Shown one piece after another: positions 1 through 6,297 of a stretch of DNA of 11,094 nt. The position numbers and the translations under genes are program-made. The DNA is taken from the NCBI GenBank assembly GCA_021791455.1, contig JAJYWM010000168.1, positions 1 to 11,094 of the forward strand, read 5' to 3'. The notes below the pieces were generated by a model that made no database searches, was not told where the DNA came from, and saw only the letters and a program-made list of their open reading frames with translations. The DNA comes from a bacterium (lineage in GTDB: Bacteria; Chloroflexota; Dormibacteria; UBA8260; Bog-877). Each line of letters begins with the position of its first letter. Position 1 is the stretch's first letter.

Positions 1-1
1 G

Positions 2-496
2 CGCTACAGCTACGGCGTCGCAGGCTCTGTCGGGCTGCTCAGCGCCCGGATCTTCGGGTACAGCGATAGGGCCGTCCCTGGCTACGCCGTGGAACTAGGA
101 GAGGCGATGCAGCTGACCAACATCCTGAGGGATCTGTCCGAGGACCTCGGCAATGGGCGCTGCTATTTGCCGACCGAGGACCTGGAGCGCTTCGGCGTGA
201 CCCGCGAGGATCTCCTGGCCGGACCCCGCGGGCCTCACGCCCAGCATTATCGTGACCTCATGCGGTTCGAGGTCGCGCGCGCCCGGAGCCACTTCCGCAG
301 CGGGCTCCGGCTCGTTCCCCTGGTGGATCGGGATGCCCGCGGCTGCCCGGCCGCACTGGCGTCTCTCTACCAGCGACTCCTGGTCGAGGTCGAGCGCCGC
401 GGCTACGACGTTCAGGCGCAGCGCATCAGCCTTCGGAAGTCGCACAAGATGGGGCTGGCGCTGGGCGCGTGGTTGCGCGCCACCCTGCGACCGTGA
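2..496 (+). CDS. hpnD: Presqualene diphosphate synthase HpnD, C-terminal part (5' end outside window)
   Basis: The frame is open from base 2, so the gene begins upstream; about 164 residues of a family usually near 280 are present. It is the C-terminal half of a trans-isoprenyl diphosphate synthase of the squalene/phytoene synthase family. HpnD converts two farnesyl diphosphates (or the HpnC product) toward presqualene diphosphate for hopanoids. Visible hallmarks are YGVAGSVGLLSARIFGY at the left edge and the second Asp-rich motif QLTNILRDLSEDLGNGRCYLP-type segment, which binds Mg-diphosphate, followed by the basic C-terminal tail. The IFGY variant and the immediate hpnE neighbour favour HpnD over HpnC or a phytoene synthase (CrtB). 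The stop overlaps the hpnE start by four bases (GTGA, 493-496), indicating coupled translation. Family assignment is strong; HpnD versus CrtB rests on context. Confidence 0.88.
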   Translation, partial: RYSYGVAGSVGLLSARIFGYSDRAVPGYAVELGEAMQLTNILRDLSEDLGNGRCYLPTEDLERFGVTREDLLAGPRGPHAQHYRDLMRFEVARARSHFRSGLRLVPLVDRDARGCPAALASLYQRLLVEVERRGYDVQAQRISLRKSHKMGLALGAWLRATLRP

Positions 497-1830
497 ACGG
501 AGCGTCAGATCGGCCAGAGACGGTGGTGGTCGGGGGCGGACTGGCCGGGATCACGTGCGCTCTGGGCCTGGCTGATCGCGGCCATCGAGTGACCCTGTTG
601 GAGCGCGCTCCCGTCCTGGGGGGCCTCTGCCGGTCCGTCGCCGATCCGACCGTCGGCCGGGTCGACACCGGCCAGCATGTGTACCTCGGTTGCTGCTCCC
701 GCCTGGAGGGTCTTCTGGGTCGCCTGGGAGTCCGGCCCGCTCTGGCACAGCGCCGCCTGGAACTCGCGGTCGCCGACCCCGCGACGGGCACGACCAGGGT
801 TCTGCGGGCAGCGCCTCTGCCCGCGCCGTTACACCTTCTGCCGGTGTTGGCCAGGTGGCCGGGTCTCGGGCCGGGGACACTGGTGGAAGCCCGCCGGGTG
901 GCCTCCTCGCTTGAGGCCGGAGTCCCGACCCAGCTGGATGACGTGCCCGCCCTCGGTTGGTTGCAGAGCCTGGGCCAGGGTCAAGCCATCATCGAGAGGC
1001 TGTGGGAGCCCTTCCTGGTCGCGGCGTGCAACGTCGGCCTCGACGAGTGCAGTGCCGCCTCGGCGGCCCAGGTCGTAGCCGAGGGGCTCCTGGGATCGGC
1101 AGCGTCGGCGGCGCTGCGGGTTCCCGGTGAAGATCTCACCGCCTGGCTGGGCGAGCCCGCCATGCGCCGTCTGCAAGCGGCGGGCGTCACCGTTCGCGTG
1201 CGCTTTCGCGTCAAGGGGATTCGTCGGATCGAAGGCGGCCTGGAGGCCTTCGACGACGACGGGGTGGTCGTGCCCTCGACAAGGGTCGTGCTGGCGACGA
1301 CAGCCCGCCACGCCAGGGCCATGCTCTCCCAGGGTGGGATGGAGGACGATGGCGTCAATCGAGCCTGTGAGATCCCTGACTCTCCGATCGTGAACGTTCA
1401 CCTCTTCACGGACCGGCCCTTCCTGCCCCACCCCATCGTGGTCGTGCCGCGCTCCCCACTGCAGTGGCTCTTCGACCGATCAGCACTGAATCCCGCGGGG
1501 CGTCAGGGGAGCACGGCCTTTCACTCGGCGATCTCCCTCTCGGCGGCGCGCGACGAGGTTGCGATCGCCGAAGACCGCCTGACCGAAGTGATGTGGGAGC
1601 TGTGCCGCTCCGTGTTCCCGGCCGCCGCCCGGGCCCGCCTGCTGGGGTCCAGGGTGACCAGGGAGGCACATGCCACCTTCGCTCCGGTCGCCGGCTCGGG
1701 GGCGTCCCGACCGGGGCCCGCAACCTCCCTCTCAGGGATCCTGCTGGCAGGGAGTTGGACGGCGACAGGCTGGCCGGCGACGATGGAGGGAGCGGTCAGG
1801 TCCGGCGAGGCGGCAGCCAGGGCCGCCTGA
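493..1830 (+). CDS. hpnE: Squalene-forming FAD-dependent oxidoreductase HpnE
   Basis: Encodes about 445 residues of an amine-oxidase/phytoene-desaturase-like flavoprotein. HpnE reduces hydroxysqualene to squalene in the HpnCDE pathway. The N-terminus carries the dinucleotide-binding motif VVVGGGLAG (residues about 11-19) with the downstream acidic residue in LLERAPVLGG. The C-terminus has the family signature LLAGSWTATGWPATMEGAVRSG, in which FAD contacts are made. I chose GTG at 493, overlapping the hpnD stop, rather than the in-frame GTG at 469, because a 4-base overlap is the classic coupling arrangement and the extra eight residues lie inside hpnD. There is no clear Shine-Dalgarno sequence, which fits re-initiation after hpnD. 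Its stop at 1828-1830 is one base from the stop of the opposing gene. A C30 carotenoid desaturase is the main alternative, but the C-terminal signature and the hpnD, hpnA and hpnG neighbours argue for HpnE. Confidence 0.9.
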   Translation: MNGASDRPETVVVGGGLAGITCALGLADRGHRVTLLERAPVLGGLCRSVADPTVGRVDTGQHVYLGCCSRLEGLLGRLGVRPALAQRRLELAVADPATGTTRVLRAAPLPAPLHLLPVLARWPGLGPGTLVEARRVASSLEAGVPTQLDDVPALGWLQSLGQGQAIIERLWEPFLVAACNVGLDECSAASAAQVVAEGLLGSAASAALRVPGEDLTAWLGEPAMRRLQAAGVTVRVRFRVKGIRRIEGGLEAFDDDGVVVPSTRVVLATTARHARAMLSQGGMEDDGVNRACEIPDSPIVNVHLFTDRPFLPHPIVVVPRSPLQWLFDRSALNPAGRQGSTAFHSAISLSAARDEVAIAEDRLTEVMWELCRSVFPAAARARLLGSRVTREAHATFAPVAGSGASRPGPATSLSGILLAGSWTATGWPATMEGAVRSGEAAARAA

Positions 1831-1831
1831 T

Positions 1832-3295
1832 TCAGCCAATCCCAGCAGCCTCGCCGCGCTCGGCGGCCGACGACGGCTCCCCGCCCGCATGAAGCAGGTT
1901 CAACGCCTTTCGGAGCGCTTCAGTCAGAGCGCGAGCGGCCACCTGCTGGCGCCTGCCGACCGCAAGCAGGGAGGGCACGGCACCGGGCTGGCGGAGGAGC
2001 AGTCGCATCAAGAGGAGCGGGGATGGGCCCCTCCCACCCAGGCGCAGCAGGGCTCCCGCCTCGCCCAGGGGTTCTGCGGGGGTGTCCAGCACCACTCGCA
2101 GCCCGACGACCGAGGGCCCGAGGGATTCGATCCACGCCGCGGTCTCCATCTCCACCAACTCGGCCCCCTGGCTCAAGAGCGCCAGCCGCTGCTCCGGTCC
2201 GTCGGCGATCTCGGCCACACTGGCAAGACAACACGGCCGCCCCACCCCGCTCAGAAGGATGCTCTGGTTGGCCTCACCAACCAGGCGGATCCAGGCACCG
2301 GCCGGGGACAGCACCCGCTCCGCCACCCCCACCATGCCCAGTTCCCATCCGGCGGCGCAACCACCGGCTATCCCGGCCACCACAACGGCTGCGGCCGGGG
2401 GGACGGCGTGGGACGCCCTTGCGGCGGCCGCCTGACCCATCCCCGTCACCCATATCTCGACTGGCGCTCCTGGGCTATGCCACCTGATGCCCCAGGCGGT
2501 GCGCGATCGTTCCCATCTGAGGGGCAGGGCGGCCCTGGCAGCGGACGCCTCTGAGCTGAGCGCGCAGGCGACGATGAGCAAGCCGGTGGGGGCGGCCTCG
2601 GCATCCATCAGGCCCCTGGCGGCCAGCAAGCATAGGAGGATGACCCCTGCTGCCGCCGCCGCCGCCATCCCGACTCCCAGTAGCAGGGCGAGCACCGTGC
2701 CCTGGAGGAACACCGCGGCGAGCAGGATCCAGCACAGGCCAAGGCTCAGGGACCGTCCGGGGCGTGTCTCCCCTAGCCAGATTCGCAGCCAGACCTGGAG
2801 CAGCAGCCCGACCGCGAACCAGCCGGCGTAGTTCAGGGCGGAGACGCCAAACCAGACTCCCGTCCCCGGGGGGTAGCGATAGATCGACCCCAGAAACCAG
2901 TGCGCGCCCCTCAGGGCCACCGGATCCACGACGACGTCAAGGCCGACCATGAGGAGCGCGCCCAGCACGATCCGGGCGGGGCCACGCGCGCCCAGAGCGC
3001 CCAGGACGACGTAGGCGCTGTAGGCGAGCCAGGTGAAGCTCAGGCTGTCGAAAAGTGGTACCCCGAAAACCAGCCAGTCGTGTCTCAGCCCCGCCAGCCG
3101 GTAGTGGTAGACCCCGAATGGAATGCCGGGGCCCGAGACCGATCCCCACTCGGCCAAAAAGGCGATCGCCCAGCCTCCGATGAGAACCGCCAGCGCCACC
3201 CGCGCCCCGTGGCGCCGCCAGATGACGAAGGCCACCAGCAGCCAGGGCAGGAACGAGTACCAACGGTCAAGAAGCGGCAGAAGATACTGCGGCAC
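1832..3295 (-). CDS. Fusion protein: CruF/DUF422 carotenoid-hydratase-like membrane domain + HpnG-like nucleoside phosphorylase
   Basis: About 487 residues in one uninterrupted frame. Residues 1-230 are a polytopic membrane domain with roughly six or seven hydrophobic segments and CruF/DUF422 signatures: GIPFGVYHY (57-65), DVVVDPVAL (120-128) and FGVSALNYAGWF (149-160). CruF proteins hydrate the end of acyclic carotenoids. Residues about 238-487 form a purine-nucleoside-phosphorylase-like domain starting GLLIVACALSSEA, with GIAGG (308-312), VEMETAA (381-387) and an Asp in RVVLDT (404). HpnG, the hopanoid member of this fold, removes adenine from adenosylhopane to give phosphoribohopane. The start is GTG 3295: it lies one base after the hpnA stop and has AGGAGG at 3313-3308, 12 bases upstream. 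A further-upstream start at 3409 would run 113 bases into hpnA. Both domains look intact. The fused arrangement is unusual, and what the CruF-like part acts on is inference. Confidence 0.85.
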   Translation of the reverse strand: MPQYLLPLLDRWYSFLPWLLVAFVIWRRHGARVALAVLIGGWAIAFLAEWGSVSGPGIPFGVYHYRLAGLRHDWLVFGVPLFDSLSFTWLAYSAYVVLGALGARGPARIVLGALLMVGLDVVVDPVALRGAHWFLGSIYRYPPGTGVWFGVSALNYAGWFAVGLLLQVWLRIWLGETRPGRSLSLGLCWILLAAVFLQGTVLALLLGVGMAAAAAAGVILLCLLAARGLMDAEAAPTGLLIVACALSSEASAARAALPLRWERSRTAWGIRWHSPGAPVEIWVTGMGQAAAARASHAVPPAAAVVVAGIAGGCAAGWELGMVGVAERVLSPAGAWIRLVGEANQSILLSGVGRPCCLASVAEIADGPEQRLALLSQGAELVEMETAAWIESLGPSVVGLRVVLDTPAEPLGEAGALLRLGGRGPSPLLLMRLLLRQPGAVPSLLAVGRRQQVAARALTEALRKALNLLHAGGEPSSAAERGEAAGIG

Positions 3296-3296
3296 C

Positions 3297-4283
3297 TCAG
3301 GAGCCCGCCTCCTGTCGCCGCACCCGAAGCTCCATGACGGCTTCCCGCAGCGCCCGATCGAGATCGCCGGGAGACCACCCCAGCTCCTCCTGCGCCCGGC
3401 GGGAGTCAACCCACATGGGGTGGCCAGCCATACGCACGGCGGTCAGGGGAATCTGCGGCGGGCGTTGCCGGACCCACCCCGCGACCTCGCTGGCAGCGGC
3501 CGTGGCGTAGGCGATGCCGAGGGGGATCCTCCATCGGGGCGGTCTGACTCCCGCCCGGACCGCGACCTCGGCCAGCAGCTGGGCCATGGTCAGATTGCGA
3601 TCCCCGAGGATGTAGCTGCGCCCGGGCACGCCCCGCTCCAGTGCCAGCACATGGCCACGGCCGACCGCCTCGACGTCGACCAGGTTCAGCCCGGTGGCCA
3701 CGAATGCAGGTATCCGACCCGCCAGGAAGTCCCTGATCGTAGCGCCGGTCGGAGTCGGCCGCACGTCTCCGGACCCGACCGGGGTGCTTGGCTGCACCAC
3801 CACCACCTCCAGGTCCCGGCAGCCGAGCGCGATCCTCTCGGCGACCCACTTCGACCGCTTGTAGGGACCGGCCAGCGTCGCGGGGTCCTTCGCCTGGTCG
3901 ACCTCGGTTAGGACTCTTCCGCCTCGCTCAAAGGCCAGGGTGCCCACCGTGCTGCAGTGGACGACCCTGCGCACGCCCGCCTTCGAGGCGGCCCTGAGCA
4001 CGTTTCGCGTGCCCCCCACGTTGGTCGCGACCATGGAGGAGACGTCGGCCGCCCTGAGCGCCAGGCGATAGTCGGCAGCGCAGTGGACTATGGCCTCGCA
4101 ACCGGAAGCGGCCTCGGCCAGGGTGTGGGGATGGTTGACATCCCCGACCAAGACCTCGGACCGGCCTGCTGCGACCTTGGCTGGGCTGCGCGCCAGGATC
4201 CTCGTCTGGTGCCCGGACTCAGCCAGGGCGCGGACGACCGCCGCCCCGACGAAGCCAGAGCCGCCCGTCACAAGAACCCTCAT
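3297..4283 (-). CDS. hpnA: Hopanoid-associated NAD-dependent sugar epimerase-like protein HpnA
   Basis: About 328 residues of an extended short-chain dehydrogenase/reductase (NAD-dependent epimerase fold). The Rossmann motif VTGGSGFVG is at residues 5-13. The active site shows STVGT (111-115) and the catalytic pair YxxxK in GPYKRSK (Y141, K145). The segment QPSTPVGSGDVRPTPTG (164-180), with TGLNLVDVEAVGRGHVLAL and SYILGDRNLT after it, is the characteristic HpnA block that separates it from UDP-glucose epimerases. HpnA is recurrent in hopanoid clusters, but its substrate is not settled; a role in modifying the C35 side chain is the usual guess. Start ATG 4283 places MRVLVTGG at the N-terminus. 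The ORF extends upstream into the regulator gene, but the extra residues show no homology. It lies 19 bases after the regulator and one base before the CruF-HpnG fusion, so all three are probably co-transcribed. Confidence 0.9.
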   Translation of the reverse strand: MRVLVTGGSGFVGAAVVRALAESGHQTRILARSPAKVAAGRSEVLVGDVNHPHTLAEAASGCEAIVHCAADYRLALRAADVSSMVATNVGGTRNVLRAASKAGVRRVVHCSTVGTLAFERGGRVLTEVDQAKDPATLAGPYKRSKWVAERIALGCRDLEVVVVQPSTPVGSGDVRPTPTGATIRDFLAGRIPAFVATGLNLVDVEAVGRGHVLALERGVPGRSYILGDRNLTMAQLLAEVAVRAGVRPPRWRIPLGIAYATAAASEVAGWVRQRPPQIPLTAVRMAGHPMWVDSRRAQEELGWSPGDLDRALREAVMELRVRRQEAGS

Positions 4284-4302
4284 GTCGGAGCGAGCCAGTC
4301 CG

Positions 4303-4998
4303 TCACCGCCCGCCCGACGGTGGCTTGGACGGAGCCAGGAGAACGTACCCATCGTTGCGGTGGGTCAGCAGCATCTGCGGGTGACTGGGATCGGCCTCCA
4401 ACTTGTGCCGCAGCCGATGCACGCACATCGTCACGGCCTGGGGGGTGGCGGCCGGATCTCCACCCCATGCACCCTCGATGATCTGGCTCCTCGTTACCAC
4501 CACGCCAGAGTTCACGGCCAGGTATTCGAGCAGGTCGGCCTCCCGGGGACTGAGAAAGTGGCGCCGTCCCTCGATTCGGGCGGACCTGCGCACCGGTTCG
4601 ACAACCAGTGGGCCGACCTCGATCGCCCGGCCCGCTCCTCGACGCTCGGTCTGGCGACGGCGCAGGATGGCGGCCATGGTCGCCTTGAGAATGGCAGGGG
4701 GGTAGGGCCTGGGCAGGACGTAGTCGGCTCCTGCCTCCATCAGGGCCGCCGCTTCCTGCAGGTCGCTGCTGGTGATGACGAGCGGCGCCGTCGTGAAGGT
4801 GCGGATGGACTCGACGCCCCGCACTCCCCGGAGTGGCCCCCGGTCAGCCAATATCGCGACCGGCTGCTCCTGGCGCACCCGCTGTCCCAGCTGCTCCGAG
4901 GTCGCGACCAGGACCACCTCGAGCCCTGGAATCTGCCCCAGCAGGTGTTGCGCCACGTCGGCGTAATCACGATCCGGCTCCAGAACCACAACCAGCAT
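4303..4998 (-). CDS. OmpR/PhoB-type response regulator with atypical receiver domain
   Basis: 231 residues. The N-terminal receiver (about 1-115) is followed by a winged-helix DNA-binding domain (about 126-222) with LSPREADLLEYLAVNSG, the recognition-helix region VTMCVHRLRHKLEADP and the terminal hairpin THRNDGYVLL. It should act as a cytoplasmic transcription factor. The receiver is unusual. The acidic pocket reads EPD (7-9) rather than two or three consecutive acidic residues, Asp52 in ILADRG is the probable phosphoacceptor, and Thr76 is in place. The normally invariant Lys before Pro (KP) is Arg97 (LPRPY). No histidine kinase gene is in the window. It is the first gene of the leftward operon with hpnA and the CruF-HpnG fusion, which suggests but does not prove that it regulates hopanoid genes. 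The ATG at 4998 has a weak GGAA Shine-Dalgarno-like element about nine bases upstream. Family assignment is firm; the signal and targets are unknown. Confidence 0.9.
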   Translation of the reverse strand: MLVVVLEPDRDYADVAQHLLGQIPGLEVVLVATSEQLGQRVRQEQPVAILADRGPLRGVRGVESIRTFTTAPLVITSSDLQEAAALMEAGADYVLPRPYPPAILKATMAAILRRRQTERRGAGRAIEVGPLVVEPVRRSARIEGRRHFLSPREADLLEYLAVNSGVVVTRSQIIEGAWGGDPAATPQAVTMCVHRLRHKLEADPSHPQMLLTHRNDGYVLLAPSKPPSGGR

Positions 4999-5066
4999 TA
5001 GGCTATTTTCCGCGACCGGATATCAGAGGTCGGGGCCAAAACCACTTTCAGGAGGGAGCAGACACC
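4999..5066. promoter_or_regulatory. Divergent intergenic region, probable promoters for the hopanoid-side operon and the Rieske gene
   Basis: These 68 bases separate two start codons that point away from each other, so promoters for both directions should lie here or overlap the genes. It is locally AT-richer than the flanks (CTATTTTCC, GGATATCAG). AT-rich hexamers on both strands could serve as -10 elements, but no convincing -35/-10 pair is visible. The assignment rests on layout. Confidence 0.4.
5050..5058 (+). promoter_or_regulatory. Strong Shine-Dalgarno sequence fixing the ATG 5067 start
   Basis: AGGAGGGAG ends eight bases before ATG 5067. It decides the start of the DUF2231-Rieske gene against the longer open frame that begins at 4833 inside the regulator gene. 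Confidence 0.85.
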
Positions 5067-5945
5067 ATGACGCTCTTCAACTCGGAGGCCTTGCTGGACC
5101 GCCTGGAGTTCCTGGATGGCCCCGCCGACGCGCTGCAGCGCTGGCTTGGACGCGGCCTCAAGGCCGGGGGGCCCAGCGCGCAGACCGGCAAAGATATCCT
5201 CAATGGAGTGTGGCTCGGACACCCGCTGCACCCGGCACTGACCGACATCCCGATCGGTGCGTGGACGTGCAGCACCACCCTGGACCTGGTGGACCGCGGC
5301 CGGGGTGGGCCACTGGCCAGAGCGGCGGACATCCTCATCGGCGCCGGGCTCGCCTCGGGTCTCGGGGCCGCCGCCTCCGGGATCGCCGACTGGCACGACA
5401 CCTACGGGGCCGAGCGCCGCGCCGGCCTTGCTCATGCGCTGCTCAACTCAGCGGGGCTGGGCGCGTTCACAGGAGCCCTGGCACTGCGGCTCACCGGTCA
5501 TCGCTCCGCGGCGCGGCCCCTGTCCGTTATGGGCTACCTGCTGGCCTCTGCCGGGGCGTTCCTTGGCGGGGACATGGTCTTCCGGCTTGGGACTCAGGTC
5601 AACCGCAACGCCTGGGAGGAGGGGCCTCACGAGTGGGCGGACGCCGCCGCGGCTGAGGACATCTCAGAAGGCAAGATGCAGCGCTGCCAGGTTGGCTCAG
5701 CGAGCGTGCTCCTTCTGCGCCAGGGAGGCGAGATCTGCGCTATGAGCGCGGTCTGCTCCCACGCCGGCGGTCCGCTTGAGGAAGGCGAAGTGGTGAGTGG
5801 GACGATCCGATGCCCATGGCACGGATCCCGGTTCGACCTGCGGTCAGGTGAGGTGAGGCAGGGCCCGGCAAGCGTGAGCCTGCCCGTCTTCGAGACCAGG
5901 AGCACGGCCGCGGGACGAGTGGAGATAAGGAGGGCCCGCGGCTGA
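5067..5945 (+). CDS. DUF2231 membrane protein fused to a C-terminal Rieske [2Fe-2S] domain
   Basis: 292 residues. The N-terminal two thirds is a DUF2231-type membrane domain: GHPLHPALTDIPIGAW (51-66) is its signature, followed by about four hydrophobic helices between residues 55 and 175 with conserved-looking His110, His123 and Asp109-type polar positions. The C-terminal part (about 203-292) is a Rieske domain with Cys230-x-His232 and Cys249-x2-His252 in the CSHAGGPL and CPWHGSRF boxes. All four cluster ligands are present. It probably shuttles electrons at the membrane; the partner is unknown and no oxygenase or reductase subunit is adjacent. There is no twin-arginine signal, so the Rieske side is probably cytoplasmic, by inference. 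The start is fixed by a strong AGGAGG element. The gene is transcribed alone and diverges from the hopanoid operon. Confidence 0.88.
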   Translation: MTLFNSEALLDRLEFLDGPADALQRWLGRGLKAGGPSAQTGKDILNGVWLGHPLHPALTDIPIGAWTCSTTLDLVDRGRGGPLARAADILIGAGLASGLGAAASGIADWHDTYGAERRAGLAHALLNSAGLGAFTGALALRLTGHRSAARPLSVMGYLLASAGAFLGGDMVFRLGTQVNRNAWEEGPHEWADAAAAEDISEGKMQRCQVGSASVLLLRQGGEICAMSAVCSHAGGPLEEGEVVSGTIRCPWHGSRFDLRSGEVRQGPASVSLPVFETRSTAAGRVEIRRARG

Positions 5946-6150
5946 GGATCGGCCGGAGCGGGAGGCCAAGGGCGCGCCCAGGTCCACCTTGGGAATCGTT
6001 CTCCACCTACGGCAAAAGTTGCATCGCGACGGTTCCAGGACATCCCGCGACAGCCGCCATGACCGGTCGGCCAGGCCCGCCGAGTAGAGGTGAGAGCGCC
6101 CGGTCAACGGTGGCCATTCAAAGGCGGCGTGGCCGCCCCATGGCCACGGC

Positions 6151-6189
6151 ACCAGGCCTGGCCAGCGGCCGCTGCCAATCCCGCCTGGT
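6151..6189. repeat. Nested inverted repeat with perfect 12-base palindrome
   Basis: The outer arms ACCAGGC (6151-6157) and GCCTGGT (6183-6189) are exact reverse complements. Inside them CAGCGGCCGCTG (6163-6174) is a perfect palindrome. TGG/CCA flanks extend the inner stem with one bulged C. It could fold as RNA or bind a dimeric protein; which, if either, is unknown. Confidence 0.5.
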
Positions 6190-6190
6190 G

Positions 6191-6222
6191 GTCGGGGACG
6201 GCCTAGGAAGTACGTTGGTAGC
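6191..6222. repeat. Imperfect direct repeat, copy 1
   Basis: GTCGGGGACGGCC followed by TAGGAAGTACGTTGGTAGC. It matches copy 2 at 6257-6287 at most positions after two one-base gaps; the repeat period is about 66 bases. The shared core is AGGAAGT, a purine, C, then TTGGTA. Confidence 0.5.
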
Positions 6223-6256
6223 CCGGCCAGCCTGGCGGGAGCACTTGCTGTGCGCT

Positions 6257-6287
6257 GTCAGGGCGGTCCGAGGAAGTGCTTGGTACG
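6257..6287. repeat. Imperfect direct repeat, copy 2
   Basis: GTCAGGGCGGTCC followed by GAGGAAGTGCTTGGTACG. Its right half doubles as the left arm and loop of the 10-base-pair stem at 6271-6297. Copy 1 has no matching right arm. Confidence 0.5.
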
Positions 6288-6297
6288 AGCGCTTCCT
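6271..6297 (-). terminator. Strong stem-loop at the end of the S51 peptidase gene, possible terminator
   Basis: AGGAAGTGCT (6271-6280) and AGCGCTTCCT (6288-6297) pair over ten positions with one G-U wobble around a seven-base loop. The right arm overlaps the peptidase stop codon TAG (6298-6296). There is no T tract after it in the direction of transcription, so it is not a canonical intrinsic terminator. It may stabilise the 3' end or act as a protein site. Confidence 0.35.

Larger units (their letters stand above)
5946..6295. other. Non-coding, repeat- and hairpin-rich intergenic region (350 bases)
   Basis: No convincing coding frame: open frames on either strand are tails or antisense shadows of neighbours with no recognisable motifs or start signals. 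The stretch instead carries a series of inverted repeats. CCAAGG/CCTTGG is at 5966-5971 and 5987-5992, enclosing the palindrome GGGCGCGCCC. GTGGCC/GGCCAC is at 6129-6147. A nested element with outer ACCAGGC/GCCTGGT lies at 6151-6189, and a 10-base-pair stem at 6271-6297. It also holds an imperfect direct repeat. It lies between the convergent ends of the Rieske gene and the S51 peptidase gene, so terminators are expected, but none of the stems is followed by a T tract on its expected strand. Confidence 0.55.

Noticed and set aside
1670..2554. Plus-strand open frame of 294 codons running past the hpnE end
   Set aside because: It overlaps hpnE in another frame and then lies antisense to the phosphorylase domain; composition is Gly/Arg/Pro-rich with no recognisable domain.
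3296..3409. N-terminal extension of the CruF-HpnG fusion from a start at 3409
   Set aside because: These 38 codons lie inside hpnA in another frame, and GTG 3295 with an upstream AGGAGG gives a family-like N-terminus.
4833..5066. Upstream extension of the DUF2231-Rieske gene
   Set aside because: It overlaps the start of the response regulator gene, is Pro/Arg-rich without homology, and the strong AGGAGG before ATG 5067 marks the real start.
5966..5992. Hairpin CCAAGG/CCTTGG after the Rieske gene as an intrinsic terminator
   Set aside because: The arms are only six bases with a 15-base loop, and GAATCG rather than a T tract follows, so I kept it only as part of the structured region.
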